A stretch of DNA of 64,000 nucleotides from Prorocentrum cordatum (GCA_963575745.1 CAUYUJ010015948.1:1753630-1817629), one strand, 5' to 3'; positions 43,555-55,345 are shown, counted from the first letter of the stretch. Made by a program: numbers and translations. The notes: generated from the sequence alone by a model not told the origin.

Positions 43555-43800
43555 CCGATCGCCCTGCATGCATCGGCCGACAGGCCCCAGGACTCCAGGT
43601 GGTCCCTGGTATCCCGCGTCGGCCGCCCTGCGCACCGCTGCCGGCAGGCCCCACGACTGCCTGGTGGTTCGTGGGTGTACCGCCCTGCCAGCCCTGCATA
43701 CCGCGGCCGTTTTGGCCTAGAGCCTCCGGGCGGTGTCAGGGCATCCCGCCACGCCCGCCCTGCATGTCGTTGTCGCCTCGCCCCAGAGATCCCCGAGAGT
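43555..43800. repeat. ~65-bp tandem repeat, about four copies
   Basis: CGCCCTGCATGC/CCGC-TGCCG-CAGGCCCCA blocks recur near 43560, 43623, 43690 and 43750 with divergence. Confidence 0.65.
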
Positions 43801-44870
43801 CCAACGACGGCATGATGAACAAACATGCAAGACAGGAGTGATTGACAGACAATCCCATCAAGGACGCGTCACGGCGTCACGACGTCCAGGCGTCACGGCG
43901 TCCGCAGGTATTCTAGAACAGACACAAAGTGCATGCACGAAGGACTGGCAACAATACTAAGGAATAGCACGCACCAATGATAGGCACCACGGGCGCCCAT
44001 GAAACGCAGACACCAACAACATAGATCAAGCACCGACGTCAATAACTACATCCATAACCATAACATACACCAGCATCCGGCATCCATGACTTTTTGATCT
44101 GCAGGGCGAGAGCGAACCTTTTCCGCTGAAACCTAAGCGGGACGCGCACAGCTTTAACTAGCAAAGAAAAAGCGGAAGAGGCGGGGCCCCACGCGGCCGG
44201 TAGAGGGCGAAGCCCAGGGATCAGGCGGTGCCGAAGGTGACGCGCAGGAGAAGGTACGCCTTGGAGAGGAGCCCGGAAGTGAAGTCGCGGGAGGAAGATG
44301 GCCGGCGGTGGTGCCGTCAGCGGCGCTTCGAAAACACCAGCCTCACAAACTGCGGAAGAGGACGCGCCGCGTCACCAGGTCGACGTCCGAGAGGGAGAAG
44401 AGCACCACTGAGCCGGAGTGCAACGTTGTGCCACCAGAGTGATGCCAGGAGGACCAGCCGTGGTAGTCCAATCCACGAACTTGTGGACCCGCAATCTGAG
44501 GCGCGGCAGCCAGGCGAACCGTAAACTTGCCGCCGACGACCGACAGGATGCAGGCGTGCTGCAGGGAGGAAGCCTGCCCCGCATCGGCAAGCGCGTGAGG
44601 ACGGGCGGAAGCCACACACGTTGCGCTGCCGATCCGCAGTTTCAAGGGCCGGGCCTGATTCGCGCAGCGCCAAGACCTGCGGGGCCGCCGAAGCGGCAAG
44701 GAGCAGGCGCCCGGAACCGGGCCGGAGCCGCGCAGTGCCGGGCGCTGCCGCCATGGGAGGGGGGGGTAGCGAGCGGGGGGGGGAGAAGCGGGCAGGAGGG
44801 AGAAAAGCCGGCCCAGCGAGCCAGCCCCCGCGCCAGAAGTAGCACGTGGCCGAGTGGATCAGGGCACCCT
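43801..44870. other. Unassigned; minus frames of mixed quality
   Basis: Overlapping minus frames at 44317-44889 contain stretches such as LQHACILSVVGGKFTVRLAA and HSGSVVLFSLSDVDLVTRRV, suggesting coding DNA, but no family or splice structure could be settled. Confidence 0.3.
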
Positions 44871-44871
44871 G

Positions 44872-45450
44872 CGGGATCAGGAGGGACAAACGGTCCCAAT
44901 ACCAGTTGAAAGAAGGAGGAGGGAGGTGGAGGGCAAGTCGCCGAAGACGTGGACCAGGCCGACGTGGACGCGGACGCGGACGCCGCCTTGCCGAGCATGA
45001 AAGCCCGGGCGGTCCGGATCAGGTGGGCCCAGCGGATCAGGGGGGACTAACGGTCCCATAAGCAGGTGGAAAAGCGGGGGGGGAGGAGGGAAGCAGGTAG
45101 CCGAAGGCGCGGCCCAGGCCGCACACGTGAGGGACGACGTGGCGCCAGAGCCAGGTCTTCGGCATGGGCAAGGCACCCGCGGCGAGGAGGACCTTGCGGC
45201 GCTGCTGTGCATTAGCGCGTAGCCCTGCACCCCTTAACAGTGCTCCGAAGGGGCCATGAGCCCGTTCCCTGCGCCCGAATTGGACGGCCGTGCCCGTGGG
45301 CTGTCGGGCTTCTGCGGTCGGACGTTCAGTCCCAGCCATTGTCGGAACCGGTGTGGGATCAGGGGGACTAGCGGTCCCAAGTCCAGGTGCGAAGGGGGAG
45401 GGGAAAGGGGGGATCAGGATGGGCGCGTGTCCAGCGGTGTGCTGGTTGTA
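44872..45450 (-). repeat. Repeat with GGGAC...GTCCC stem, three copies
   Basis: On the minus strand GGGACCG-TA-GTCCC, with a 5-bp stem, is followed by CCTGATCC and preceded by a CACCTG-like word and a pyrimidine tract. Copies are at 44872-44960, 45036-45130 and 45356-45450. The first two are similar over about 95 bp, including a GTCTTCGGCGA/CCTTCGGCTA segment that may be a duplicated exon edge. Confidence 0.65.
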
Positions 45451-45533
45451 CGCACAGCGCCAAGGGTCAGGGAACAGGAGGTGCCGGGTGTGGCCCCCTG
45501 TGCGCCGTCAGGGGGGGCCAATTCCAGAGCTGG

Positions 45534-46334
45534 TCAGCGCCTGGGGCGTTTCCCGGTCCAGTTGTCGGTGTACCCAGAGCTGCGTGCCTGGCCCTCTCCG
45601 CGTCCTTCACCCTTGGTTACCCCCCTTTTCTTCTGGAACTCCTGGTACAGGGCGTTCTCCCGTTCCCAGTCCATGTAGACGCCAGTGTTCCGGGCCCACG
45701 TTTCCACGTGATGGTGGTTATTGGCCATGTCCTCGAGAAACTGATCGTTTATCTTAGGCTGCCAGCAAGTCGGGTCGAACTTGACTTGGTCCTTGGACTT
45801 GCCCTTGTCCTGCTCCTGACGCCTATGCCCGCATCACAAGTGCCAGGCTGCGGTGAAGTGGTAGCCTCCCTTGGCCTTCAGCCTCTTCAGGTGAATGGCC
45901 GCCGTCTCGTGTGGGCGTCGTGGCCACCTGACACGGCGGGCTTCCCAGGGGCGGATGGGATCAGGATAGCGGCGATCGTCCTTGTGCTGAAGGTTGCGTC
46001 GATCGTTCTGCTGGTGCCAAAGGGCCCACCCTATGCCCCTGTCACGATCGCGGTCCTGGTCGCGGTTGCGCTCTCTGACTCGGTCCCGATCGCAAGTGCC
46101 TTGTTGGTGCCAAGGGGCCCACCCTACGCCCCTGTCCCGATCGCGGTCCCGGTCGTGGTCGCGCTCACTGGCTCGGGCCCGATCGCTGGAATCTCTTGAC
46201 GAGCGCCGCACTGCACTGTCATACGGTTCCCAGGGGGCTTGAACCCACGACCTGCCGCGCTCGCGCCCGTGTTCGTGCGAGGGGTGGGGGTTGGGTGCCG
46301 GCATCCATGACACACACACACACGCCAATAACAA
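45534..46334 (-). pseudogene. RD-repeat protein gene with one in-frame TGA
   Basis: One minus frame runs for 267 codons, interrupted only by TGA at 45836-45834. Upstream: RSWVQAPWEPYDS, then ERDHDRDRDRDRGVGWAPWH, then NRDQDRDRDRGIGWALWHQQ, then RPHETAAIHLKRLKAKGGYH. Downstream: KFDPTCWQPKINDQFLEDMA, ETWARNTGVYMDWERENALY, then a Gly/Arg-rich end and TGA. The motif G-x-G-W-A-x-W-H-Q-Q recurs after Arg-Asp runs, as in RD-type RNA-binding or splicing proteins; the exact family is not recognised. Both halves have normal composition and share frame, so the TGA looks like a point nonsense change, a selenocysteine codon or an unrecognised intron edge. Confidence 0.5.
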
Positions 46335-47159
46335 ACCTCCATCACGTGCAACAGCTATTTAGCACATCAAATACATTGAGAACACGCGTACGTACCAGTC
46401 ATCACATGCATACTGCAACAACGTCGCATACCAATCACATATGCCCATAGCCTGCATCAGTACCATGAACCAGGCATACAAAGGCGACAAGCAGGAATCC
46501 ACACCAGCATCATACATCGACAACGGACGACCGCAGCATGAAGCCATAACAGGCACCGAAGACCTTCACCAATCGCTGACACCTAGAAAAATAACACATA
46601 GCACCCACCTAGAACAGCAATCACTAGCAGGCGCCACTCATCTGCAGTAAGAACTCACACCAAGAACATGAACCAACATGTATACAGACATAGCATTCGT
46701 AGACCACATACCTTACGGTGAGGGCATTGGATAAGGAACCATTGGATAAGGAATCCAGGGTCTGGAAGCCCGTGAAACTCTAATCGTGGATCGGTCATTG
46801 ATGTCAACGCCGCGCTAATTAGATAAATAACCCTCCAGGGTCTGAAGCCTCCTGGGTACATTCCTTAACCAACGCCCCCCACCGTAGCATGCATCACCAA
46901 GTGTACACCACCATAACAACAATCAAGACCATGGCAAAGAAACAGACGGCCAGACTTTGCAACACACCAGAAGCAAACATCAATATTACACAACCTAAAC
47001 AGTGATGGATCACTGATGCCAGCTGACAACACGACTAGACGGCAAGACCACACATCAAGAACATGTATAACGAACAAAGACATCTGTTAAGAACGCTCAC
47101 ACTTATACACTAAACCCACTGGAGGTGACCAGTGTAAGCACACCACTCCAAACAAATAT
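46335..47159. other. Low-GC, low-repeat stretch, no gene
   Basis: A/C-rich DNA (ACACAC at 46313-46322, many CATCA words) with a short duplication, ATTGGATAAGGAA at 46727 and 46741, and another, CCAGGGTCTG, at 46757 and 46833. No frame is convincing. Confidence 0.4.
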
Positions 47160-47230
47160 GCACGGCGCTAGGGCAAGAGCCACATCTTGGAAACAACAAG
47201 CCCTCCATCCTTCAAAATGTCGAAGTTGTC
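47160..47230 (-). repeat. Family C repeat, one inverted unit
   Basis: GGCGCTAGGGCAAGAGCCAC followed by an A-rich word and CCTCCATCC is the reverse complement of the 82-bp family at 21965-22500. Confidence 0.65.
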
Positions 47231-47389
47231 AACCTTCATGGTAATCCACCTCCTTGCCTTCAGCACATAGTGGAGTGCCCCACGGTTCGTCAGTCAACTG
47301 TCAGCGTTGAAGGCGTCCACTTCAAGGGTCTCGGTCTCAGGGCCCCGACCCCTGATTTCCCGTTCGCGTGAGCTCTCTGGACGCTGAGC

Positions 47390-47820
47390 TGGCCCAAAAC
47401 GACCCACCTAACCCCCAAGAGGGCCCAGGTCCCCGAGACGGTGCATGAGCGCCCAGCCCAAGGGCGCCCCAGGACGGCCCAAGGGCGCCCCAGACGGCCC
47501 GAGAGGGCGCTGGGCCAGAGGAAGCAAACATCACTGATGCTCCTTAGGTGTTTGGCAGAGTCCAGTATCCTCGATTTTCCGACGCTCTAAGACGGCCTAA
47601 GAGAACCTCAAGATCGTCATAACACTGCGCAAGAAGCCTCCAAGAGGTTCCCAAGACGGCCCCAAGAGGCGTCCAATAAGCCCAGGAGGCCCCCACGAAG
47701 TCCGAAAGAGGCCCCAAGTCCAAGAGGCCTTCGAGAGACCCCAAGACATCCCAAAACTGCCGCCAAGAGGCTTCCGAGAGGCCTTCCAAGGGATCCCAGC
47801 AAGCATCCAAGAGGCCTCTG
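47390..47820. repeat. 11-bp periodic array (AAGAGGCCCCC)
   Basis: CCAAGAGG-type words at mostly 11-bp spacing, same consensus as at 1200. Minus frames with Leu-Gly-x-Ser-Trp repeats are artefacts. Confidence 0.75.
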
Positions 47821-48224
47821 CCCTACAACCCAGGCGCGGTGGCGGGATGGACCGAAAGCCACTAGATCCGCCGCCCCCTGTAGCTTGCCACAGGGGCGCA
47901 CGGCGTGTCAAATGTTATGTTGCTCCCATCGTACTTAAGGACCACATCCCATAAATAATTTCGAGCACCCGGAAAATTGTCGAAAGAGTGTCGGAACAGT
48001 GTCGAAACAGTGTCGGACGCGTCTCCCAGGGCCCGACACGTGAAAACCCTCGCGCATCGGTACTTTTTGGGGGGGCTCGGAATTCTTCCTCGTGAACAAA
48101 GCTAAAAAGTAGGCTGGAACATCATAAGTCAAATGTTAGGTGATTCTCTGTCTGTTTGTTTGGAAGATCCCCCAATTAGGCCTCGGTCCAGCCCGCCGGC
48201 CGCGCGGAAAGCCGCGCAGGACGG
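47821..48224. other. Unassigned
   Basis: No gene seen; a run of G at 48069-48074 and GTCGGAACAGTGTCGAAACA-type short repeats (47988-48018). Confidence 0.4.
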
Positions 48225-48900
48225 GTCGGCAAGGATGTTGTCCGCTCCAGGCGGCTCCAAAATGTCCCAAACTTGCCTCCAAGACGACCAACATAGCCTC
48301 GAATACGGGTAAGATGGCCCTAAGAGAGTCCAAGATGGCCCCTAGATGCTTCCAAGAGCGGCCGACATGCTCCCACGGTGGCCGAATACGGCCTCAAGAT
48401 CTCCCCAGACGGCCCAAGAGGCCCCCCAAACGGCCTAAGAGGCCATCAAGAGTACCTCCAGGAAGGCCCGAAGATTGCAAAACCGTTGGTGTCCCTTAGG
48501 TTTGAGGGAGGACTCTGGCGTTGCTCAGTTTCGGCTCTCCGACGGCCCGAGACGGTCCCAGCGGCCACCAAGATGGCTCCAAGAGCGCCCAAAAGGCCTC
48601 CGAGATGTCCCCAAAGACGGCCCCATGAGGGGCCCAAGACGCCCAGGAGACTTCCAAGACTCCCAAGATGGTCTCCAAGACGGCACTGAACCGCCCCAAG
48701 AGGGCCCCAGGAGGCCCAGAAAGGCCCTTAGGACGGCTTACAACGGCGTCAAACGGGCCAGGAACGCCCTCAGACGGCCAAAGAGCCTCACAAGGACTCC
48801 GGAGGCCACCAAGAGGCCCAAGGAGGCCCCCAAGAAGAAGCCACTGGGAAGCTCCCAGGAGGCCCCAAGCGTGCCCCAAGAGGCTCTCAAGAGGCCTCCT
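48225..48900. repeat. 11-bp periodic array, second long block
   Basis: GGCCCCAAGA and GACGGCCCAAGA words repeat irregularly at 10-12 bp over about 650 bp. The array ends in a CTC tract (48897-48928). Confidence 0.75.
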
Positions 48901-48929
48901 CCTCCTCCTCCTCCTCCTCCTCCTCCTGC

Positions 48930-49670
48930 TTCCTCCCCCCCTCCTCTTCTTCGTTCTCCCCCACCGGTTCCCCGAACGGGGGGGCAACACGTAGTCCGAT
49001 AGCTTTGCCGAGCTATGGCCGCAAAGTTCGGCCCCATAGGCGCTTCCAAAAGGCAGGGGGCGGCAGTGATTAGTCGTAGGCGTCGTCGATTAACCGTAAG
49101 GAATTCTCGAGCGAAGCGCCAGGCCTGGCCTACGGACACGTCTGGTGGTGCGACAGGAGGGAGTTGTGTATGAGAGATACGGGGGAAGATGATGCCAGAC
49201 AACGACGATGACGTCTCACAACGAGCAACGACTGACGACAACGAAGAAGACTACGACAACAAGGAGGACGACGACGTCGACCGACAACGACAGCGAGGAC
49301 AGCGTCGGAGCGAGGCCGCGGGGGCACGTGCCAACCGAGGCCTCGCGGTCGCCGAGGGCGGAGTCGAAGCTCGTGCTGTCCAGCGCCTCCTCGATCGCCT
49401 TGGGGGGGTGGGAGGTAGGGGGAGGAAGAGTTGTAGGAAGAGAAAGGGGGATGAGGAGCCCAGAGGGTGGAGGGAGGGAGGAGGAAGTTTTCTGGCTGCG
49501 CCAGGCCTTAGCCAGCCAGCGTGGCCTCAGGTGCGCAAGGGGTGCCAGGCTGGCCAGCGCGCCCGAAACCCAAATGAGACGATCACGGCCTCGCAGTAGA
49601 CGCCGGCCCAGGGATCCTGAGGTCAACTCAACGCTGTGGCGCTTGGCTGTCGATGGGGTAGGCGGTCACG
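48930..49670. other. Unassigned
   Basis: An ACGACG-rich patch at 49200-49300 and purine-rich DNA at 49410-49480; no defensible gene. Confidence 0.35.
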
Positions 49671-50260
49671 GAGTGGGGGTGAGCAGACGAATTTCACTCT
49701 GCCCCAGTGGGCCACACCCTGCCTTGAAACAAGCGCTTAGACCCCTCGCCGGCGCGCACGTCCACCTCCTTGGCCTCGGCCTGCCTGGGCGCCGTCGAGC
49801 TGGTTGCAGGGCCGCCTCGGGGAGGACGGGCGGCTCGACCTTCGCAGGCGCGACGTCCAGCTTCTTCGTAACGCCCTTCAGGCCGTCGGCGCTGACATGC
49901 TTGGGGAGCGCAACCATCATCCCCTCCAGACTGGGGCAACGGCCTTCACCAGGGCCACCCGCATTCTCCCGATTGCTCCTGCCATCATCAGTGCACTCCT
50001 TCTTTGTTGTCTCATGCGCCTCCGCCGCCTCTGGCAAGGCCTGTGGTGGACTCGGCGGCCTCGGTCGGAACGTCGACGTCAATATGAACAGCGGCATCAC
50101 GCCCAGCGCCGAGAAAGAGGATGGCCGCGCCCATGCTTGCAGACTGCGGGGCGGTAGCGGCGGCTGGAGCCACTGCCACTGGGGTCGCTGAGCCTCCGTG
50201 GGCTCGGGCTGCAACGCTGCTCAACATCCGAAACACACCGACCGCGCGCGCCAGTTCCAC
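49670..50260 (-). other. Possible coding region in several registers, unrecognised
   Basis: Minus frames contain MELARAVGVFRMLSSVAARA (from 50260), a hydrophobic SALGVMPLFILTSTF (about 50115-50071) and PKHVSADGLKGVTKKLDVAP, then a further register with AEAKEVDVRAGEGSKRLFQG. These look like exons or frameshifted parts of one gene. No family is recognised and no donors were placed. Confidence 0.3.
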
Positions 50261-50959
50261 TCATGCTGGCACTGCCGACTTTGCGCATGTTGCTGTTCGG
50301 TCACAGTGCTAGGAATTTGCCTCGAACGTAGCATGGGCGACTGCGAGGGCAGTGGAAGAGGAGGAGGATGGAAAAAAGGAGGAAGGGGAAGCAGAAGCGA
50401 GAGGATTGGCACGATATGGAGGCGGAAAGTGGAGGCCTCCCGAGTGAGGCCGGACCGGATCGGGTCGCAGGATTGCACGGCATCGCCAGTGCATCGACGA
50501 TTCACCAGCGACATCGCGACGGTGAAAACCAGACCCTGGATCGTGCTACATCGCCTATGCATCGGCGATCAAGCGCGATCCTCGGACCCCATCTACTCTC
50601 ACCCTATGCGGGAGGCCTAGAAAGGATCAGGGGAGGGGAAAGGAAACCCTAAACAGGCCGAGGAGGAGAAGAAGGAGGGAGGAGGAGGACGACGACGAGC
50701 AAGCGACTAGAACTGAGGATGTATCAGGTGAAGATGTACCTTTCAATGCCCTCGTGAAGGCGGAATGAAGATACCAAAGGATACGCCTAAGGCGGTCACG
50801 GAAGCTTGGCCAGCTTCCGTGCCCCAGAACCGAAAAGGCAGAGGCAAAGGGAAGACCATTACAGCAGGCAAAGGTGAGAAGGGACAGGTGAGCTGCCGTT
50901 CGAGTAAGAGGAGGAGAGGAGGAGGAGGAAGAGAAAGAAGAGGAGGAGGAAGAGGAGGA
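50261..50959. other. Unassigned; imperfect ~80-bp duplication at 50470-50600
   Basis: GCATCGCCAGTGCATCGACGAT and TACATCGCCTATGCATCGGCGAT-type words occur about 80 bp apart. The rest is purine rich. Confidence 0.4.
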
Positions 50960-51415
50960 GGACCAGTGTAAACAGAAGCCGCATCACCGACGTTGCAAGA
51001 CACCCTTCCTCCAAGTTTCCCCTGCATGGGTCCCGACAGGAATATCGCTTCATTGAGAAAAATGCCCCATGAAAAGACAACCGTCTGAGAATCCTAACTC
51101 GTGCCAAAACACCAATGCGGGGACTTCAACGAAAGCGAATCAACGTGACTGCTGCCTCCTGATAATCATGATCCGTACAATTCCAGGGGCTTCAATACAA
51201 CGGATCAATGTGACTTGTGCGCAATGCAATGGCAATCCGACAAAGAACGGGCCAAAACACTTTTCTGGGACTTCAAACTGCTGCAGCAGCGCTAACGCGA
51301 GACCCAGGATTTGAAACAGATCCCCCCCATGCTTGAAAATGTTGCGGCGCTAAGGCGAGAGCCACATTCTGAAAACGGCCCACCCTCCATCCTTTCAATT
51401 GCTGCATTTCTCAAG
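50960..51415 (-). repeat. Composite element, inverted copy (family C + body + CTC)
   Basis: Read on the minus strand: family C unit (51412-51340; GGCTCTCGCCTTAGCGCCG), a second weaker unit (to about 51255), then ACGTTGATTCGCT...GTTGAAGTCC and CTTGGAGGAAGGGTGT, and TTACACTGGTCCTCCTCCTC at the end, as in 21965-22830. The preserved order shows that these parts move or duplicate together. Confidence 0.75.
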
Positions 51416-51770
51416 CTTCAAGATCATTCGAGGCGAAGAAGTCGTAGGCGAAACGCAGAGCCCACCCTACCGACACGCGCCTGAGGGCGCGACAGGGAGG
51501 AGCTATTCGTAAGGAAGAATGCGGAGGCGGAGGAGGAGGAGCAGGAGGGAGTAGGACGAGCAGGACCAGGAGAGAGGTCTGGAAAGGCGGAAGCGGGAGG
51601 ATTGTGGCTGGAGGCTCGGCCACACGCTAGAGTGATGATAAGCCAGAGTGACTTTTGCCGAGCGGCTTCACGGGGCCGCGGGGGAGGTAAGTGTACCGCG
51701 CAGGCCGGGGCTGGAGGGCCCAAGCGAGCCCGCACCACAGTGGTGAAGGGTCACGCTTGCAACCATTGTG

Positions 51771-51928
51771 CTATCATAAGAAGTGCCGAAGAAGGACCAA
51801 AGGAGCGTCTCTAGTAACGGCAGGCCTCGGCCACGAATAGGCTCCCCGACCCAACTCTAAGGAGCAACCCGAAGACCAGAGCCCCTCCTGAGCCGATTGT
51901 GACCCGTCTTTCGGCGTCTTGACTCTAC
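51771..51928 (-). mobile_element. Introner-like element, 158 bp, GT...AG
   Basis: Minus strand: begins GTAGAGTCAAGACGC directly after the PARP-like exon and ends TTATGATAG. It is homologous throughout to 38240-38078, and partly to 4841-4985. Homology with the third copy continues about 13 bp past the AG (CACAATGGTTGCA), so the repeat may extend slightly beyond the intron edge. Confidence 0.7.
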
Positions 51929-52075
51929 GCGCAGCTGGGAGGACGCCTTGTCGTCCGGGGCGGTGAGGCGGAAGACGCTCCCGCAGGTCACCCGGCACAG
52001 GAGCAGAGCGTACACGCCTCGCGCGCCCCCCTCCCCGCCCCCGCGCCCTTCGAGGATCAGCCCCACGGTGGCAGC
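51929..52075 (-). CDS. Exon resembling the central part of a PARP catalytic domain
   Basis: The minus frame reads VGLILEGRGGGEGGARGVYA, LLLCRVTCGSVFRLTAPDDK, ASSQLR and then meets the GT of the 158-bp introner-like element. A short hydrophobic strand LLLCRVxxG after an aromatic residue is a well-known feature of PARP/ADP-ribosyltransferase catalytic domains, which transfer ADP-ribose from NAD+. The HGT and GIYF motifs are not seen here. The 5' border is uncertain because a GC-rich run precedes it. Confidence 0.45.
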
Positions 52076-52124
52076 GGCGGCGACGGCGGCGCCAGGAGAC
52101 CGACGATACGACGACGGCGAAAGG

Positions 52125-52695
<571 letters not shown>

Positions 52696-54050
52696 TGCTG
52701 CTGCTGATGATGATCAGGAGGAGGAGGATGAGGAGGGGGATTAGGAGCAGGAGGAGGACGAGGGGGATGATCGAAGGTCGAGGAAGAGAATGGTTAGGAG
52801 GATTAAGTAAAAGAAGAAGGCCACAAAGCTACTCTATCAAGGTTCGAAGCGGCAATAAAAGATGGAGGGTCGAGACGGACCCTGGCAGAGGAGGAGGAGA
52901 AGGAGCCTTGTGTAGCAACACGGACTTTTATAGAGTATCGAGGGAAACCGAAGAGGAGGATGAGGAGGTGACGAGGACAGAGGACCGAGGTTGCTTGCAT
53001 CGGGGATCGAAGATGTGTAGGGAGGATGGTCGAAGATGGAACACCGGGGATAAATGCGGAGGAGGAGGAGGCGTATCGAGGCAGAGAACGAGGATCTAAT
53101 CAGGAAGTAGAAATCAAGTATCGTCTTTCGAGGTCCAAGAACCCTTGTTCAGGAAGAGAAAGAGGTGAAACGAGCCCAGGATGGGAGAAGAATCGACCAT
53201 CGTGGATCTAAGCTCCTAAACGCTGCCAGTCGGACCCGAGAGGCCTCCTGTGGCACCGGGGACCTCTGGAGAGCCCCAGGGACATTCTCCCATCCCCAAG
53301 TGTTCCTCGTTCTGCCCCAGTTCTTCAACACACTTCTCCAGCTCGTGGGCAAGTCTGCGCCCGTCTACTGAAGCGTCATTCCAATCAATCCTCCCCTCTC
53401 CCCTGCTCCCGATGAGTCCTCTGCTCATTGTTCATTGCCCCCGTCGTCCTTCACCTCTTCATTCTCCTGGTCGTGATGATTCCAGCTGCTTCTGTAGCCC
53501 CCGACCCCTCTCCCCACGCATCCACGTTCTCCTCGTCCCGTCCACCTCCCACAGAATATCCCGACGTAGCTCTTCTCCGTCCACCATCTACGGCTTATGC
53601 TCCTGATCATCCCCTGATCACAAATCCTCATCATCTTCCTCCTCCTCCTCCTCCTCCCCCGTCTCCTCCTTCCCATCCGTTTTCGCGTTGCTTTCTCCTC
53701 CTCCTCCTCCTTCTCCTTCTACCCACCATCATCATAGCCGTTCCCTGTTGTCACTGTCTCATTCCCGCCATCGTCGTATACAAACACTGTCATCACGACT
53801 ACCAGCGCCATCGCCAGGGTCAGCATCTCCATCCTCCTCCTGTCCCTCATCCTCCTCCGCCGCATCCCCCTTTTCCCCCTCTTCCACTCCGTCCGCATCA
53901 GAATCCTCCCTCCTCCCCTCTCGCCCCTGTTCCGCTCCTCCCGCGTGCGTCCTCAAAGCGGCCGCTGAACCTGCCTGTAATGAGAATGTTGAGTCCGATG
54001 CCACATAACAAGACCAGCTTGGGCTTGGGCGTCGCTTGAGAGACCATAAA
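52696..54050. other. Unassigned, purine-rich then pyrimidine-rich
   Basis: GAGGAGGA-rich DNA to about 53100 and CTCCTC-rich DNA at 53635-53730 and 53820-53900. Ser/Pro frames follow from composition. No gene is supported. Confidence 0.4.
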
Positions 54051-54119
54051 TGCATTCGTGGGGAATACCACATGTTACCCTGGAAGGGGGGCGGGAGGGG
54101 TAACCGGAACGGGGGCCGC

Positions 54120-54129
54120 GGCGCGCACC

Positions 54130-54160
<31 letters not shown>

Positions 54161-55345
54161 GTCGTCCAATCCCACGGTGCTTGTGCACACAACACGGGCT
54201 CTGTACTCCACGATGCCTTTGTGTACCAGAACAGCTACAGACATGGTATGTGTGTGCACCACGACGACTGCATACACCAAAACAACCGTACGCACCACAA
54301 CGCCTTTGTACATCAAAATGTTTGTGCACACCACGGTGCCCGTAAGCACCACAGCTGCTGTTTCAGCACCGCCTGTGCACCACAGTGCCTGCGCACACCA
54401 CAAAAATTGTGACACAGGAAGGCACCGACGGAGCCAAACTCCAGAACGCTGGGGGGCCGAACGTATTAAATTCAATATGTGAGTTCGATTTGATGATTTG
54501 GTCTTCTGGCTCAAAGAACGCTCTGATATTTTGGGTCCGCAACGCCTGTGTACGCCATAGCGACTGCGCACGTCATGGCAACTGCGCGCACCACGGCGCC
54601 CGTGAACACCACGCGGTGTGGGGGCGCGCGGAGCGGCATCAGTCGAGGGAATGCACGCAGGAGAAGCAGGAGTAACAGCAGCACCAGCAGGAGGAGCAGG
54701 AGGGGTAAAGGAGCCCCACGAAGGCGTCGACAGCACGGGGCCCGCGCTCTTTTTCAAAGAGCACTCCCAAGACGCACGCCACCATCTGAAAGCATGTACA
54801 CCGCTGCGGCCCCGACGGAGTCAAAGTCCGCATCATATTCAACATGTGATATGATTGTGATTATTGGTTTTTTCTGGCCCGGAGAACGCTCGGACATTTT
54901 GAGCCCATGGCGAAGATGAAACACAACGCCTTTGTGAACCACAAGGCCTGTGTGCACCACAATGCTTGTGTACATCACAATGCCCGCGTCCTGTATGCTA
55001 AGGAGGACGACGACGAGGAGGACGAAAATGACGAAGGAGGAGGAGTAAGAAGTGGGAAGAGATGCGTGAGTACATCATAGCCCACAACGCACGCTTACAT
55101 CATAGCGACTTTGCGCACAACAACGATTGTGTTCATCACGGCGCCTGTGTACACCAGAGGGCTTGTGATGTGTGTACACCACAATGCTTGCGTCCACTCA
55201 CTATGCCTGTGTAAACCACAGCTGCTGCTGCAACGACAGTTGTGTGCGCCACAACGCCGGTGTACACCGCAATGCCTGCGTACACCAGTGCACACCCGCG
55301 TGCATCGTGGCACCAATAATGCTCGCGTGCACCACAGCCCATAGG
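54120..55345. repeat. ~27-30-bp GTGCACCACAACGCC minisatellite with higher-order duplication
   Basis: Units of GTGTACACCACAACGCCT type fill 54175-54415, 54540-54615 and 54915-55340. The two interruptions contain homologous segments (54420-54545 and 54805-54912, sharing ACGGAG-CAAA and AAGAACGCTCTGATATTTTG-like words). So array plus interruption were duplicated as a ~390-bp unit. A CGT tract lies at 54130-54160. Confidence 0.75.

Noticed and set aside
46225-46262. tRNA-like T-arm (GTGGGTTCAAGCCCCC, minus)
   Set aside because: The T-stem pairs imperfectly, there is no A box or cloverleaf upstream, and the bases lie inside the RD-repeat ORF.
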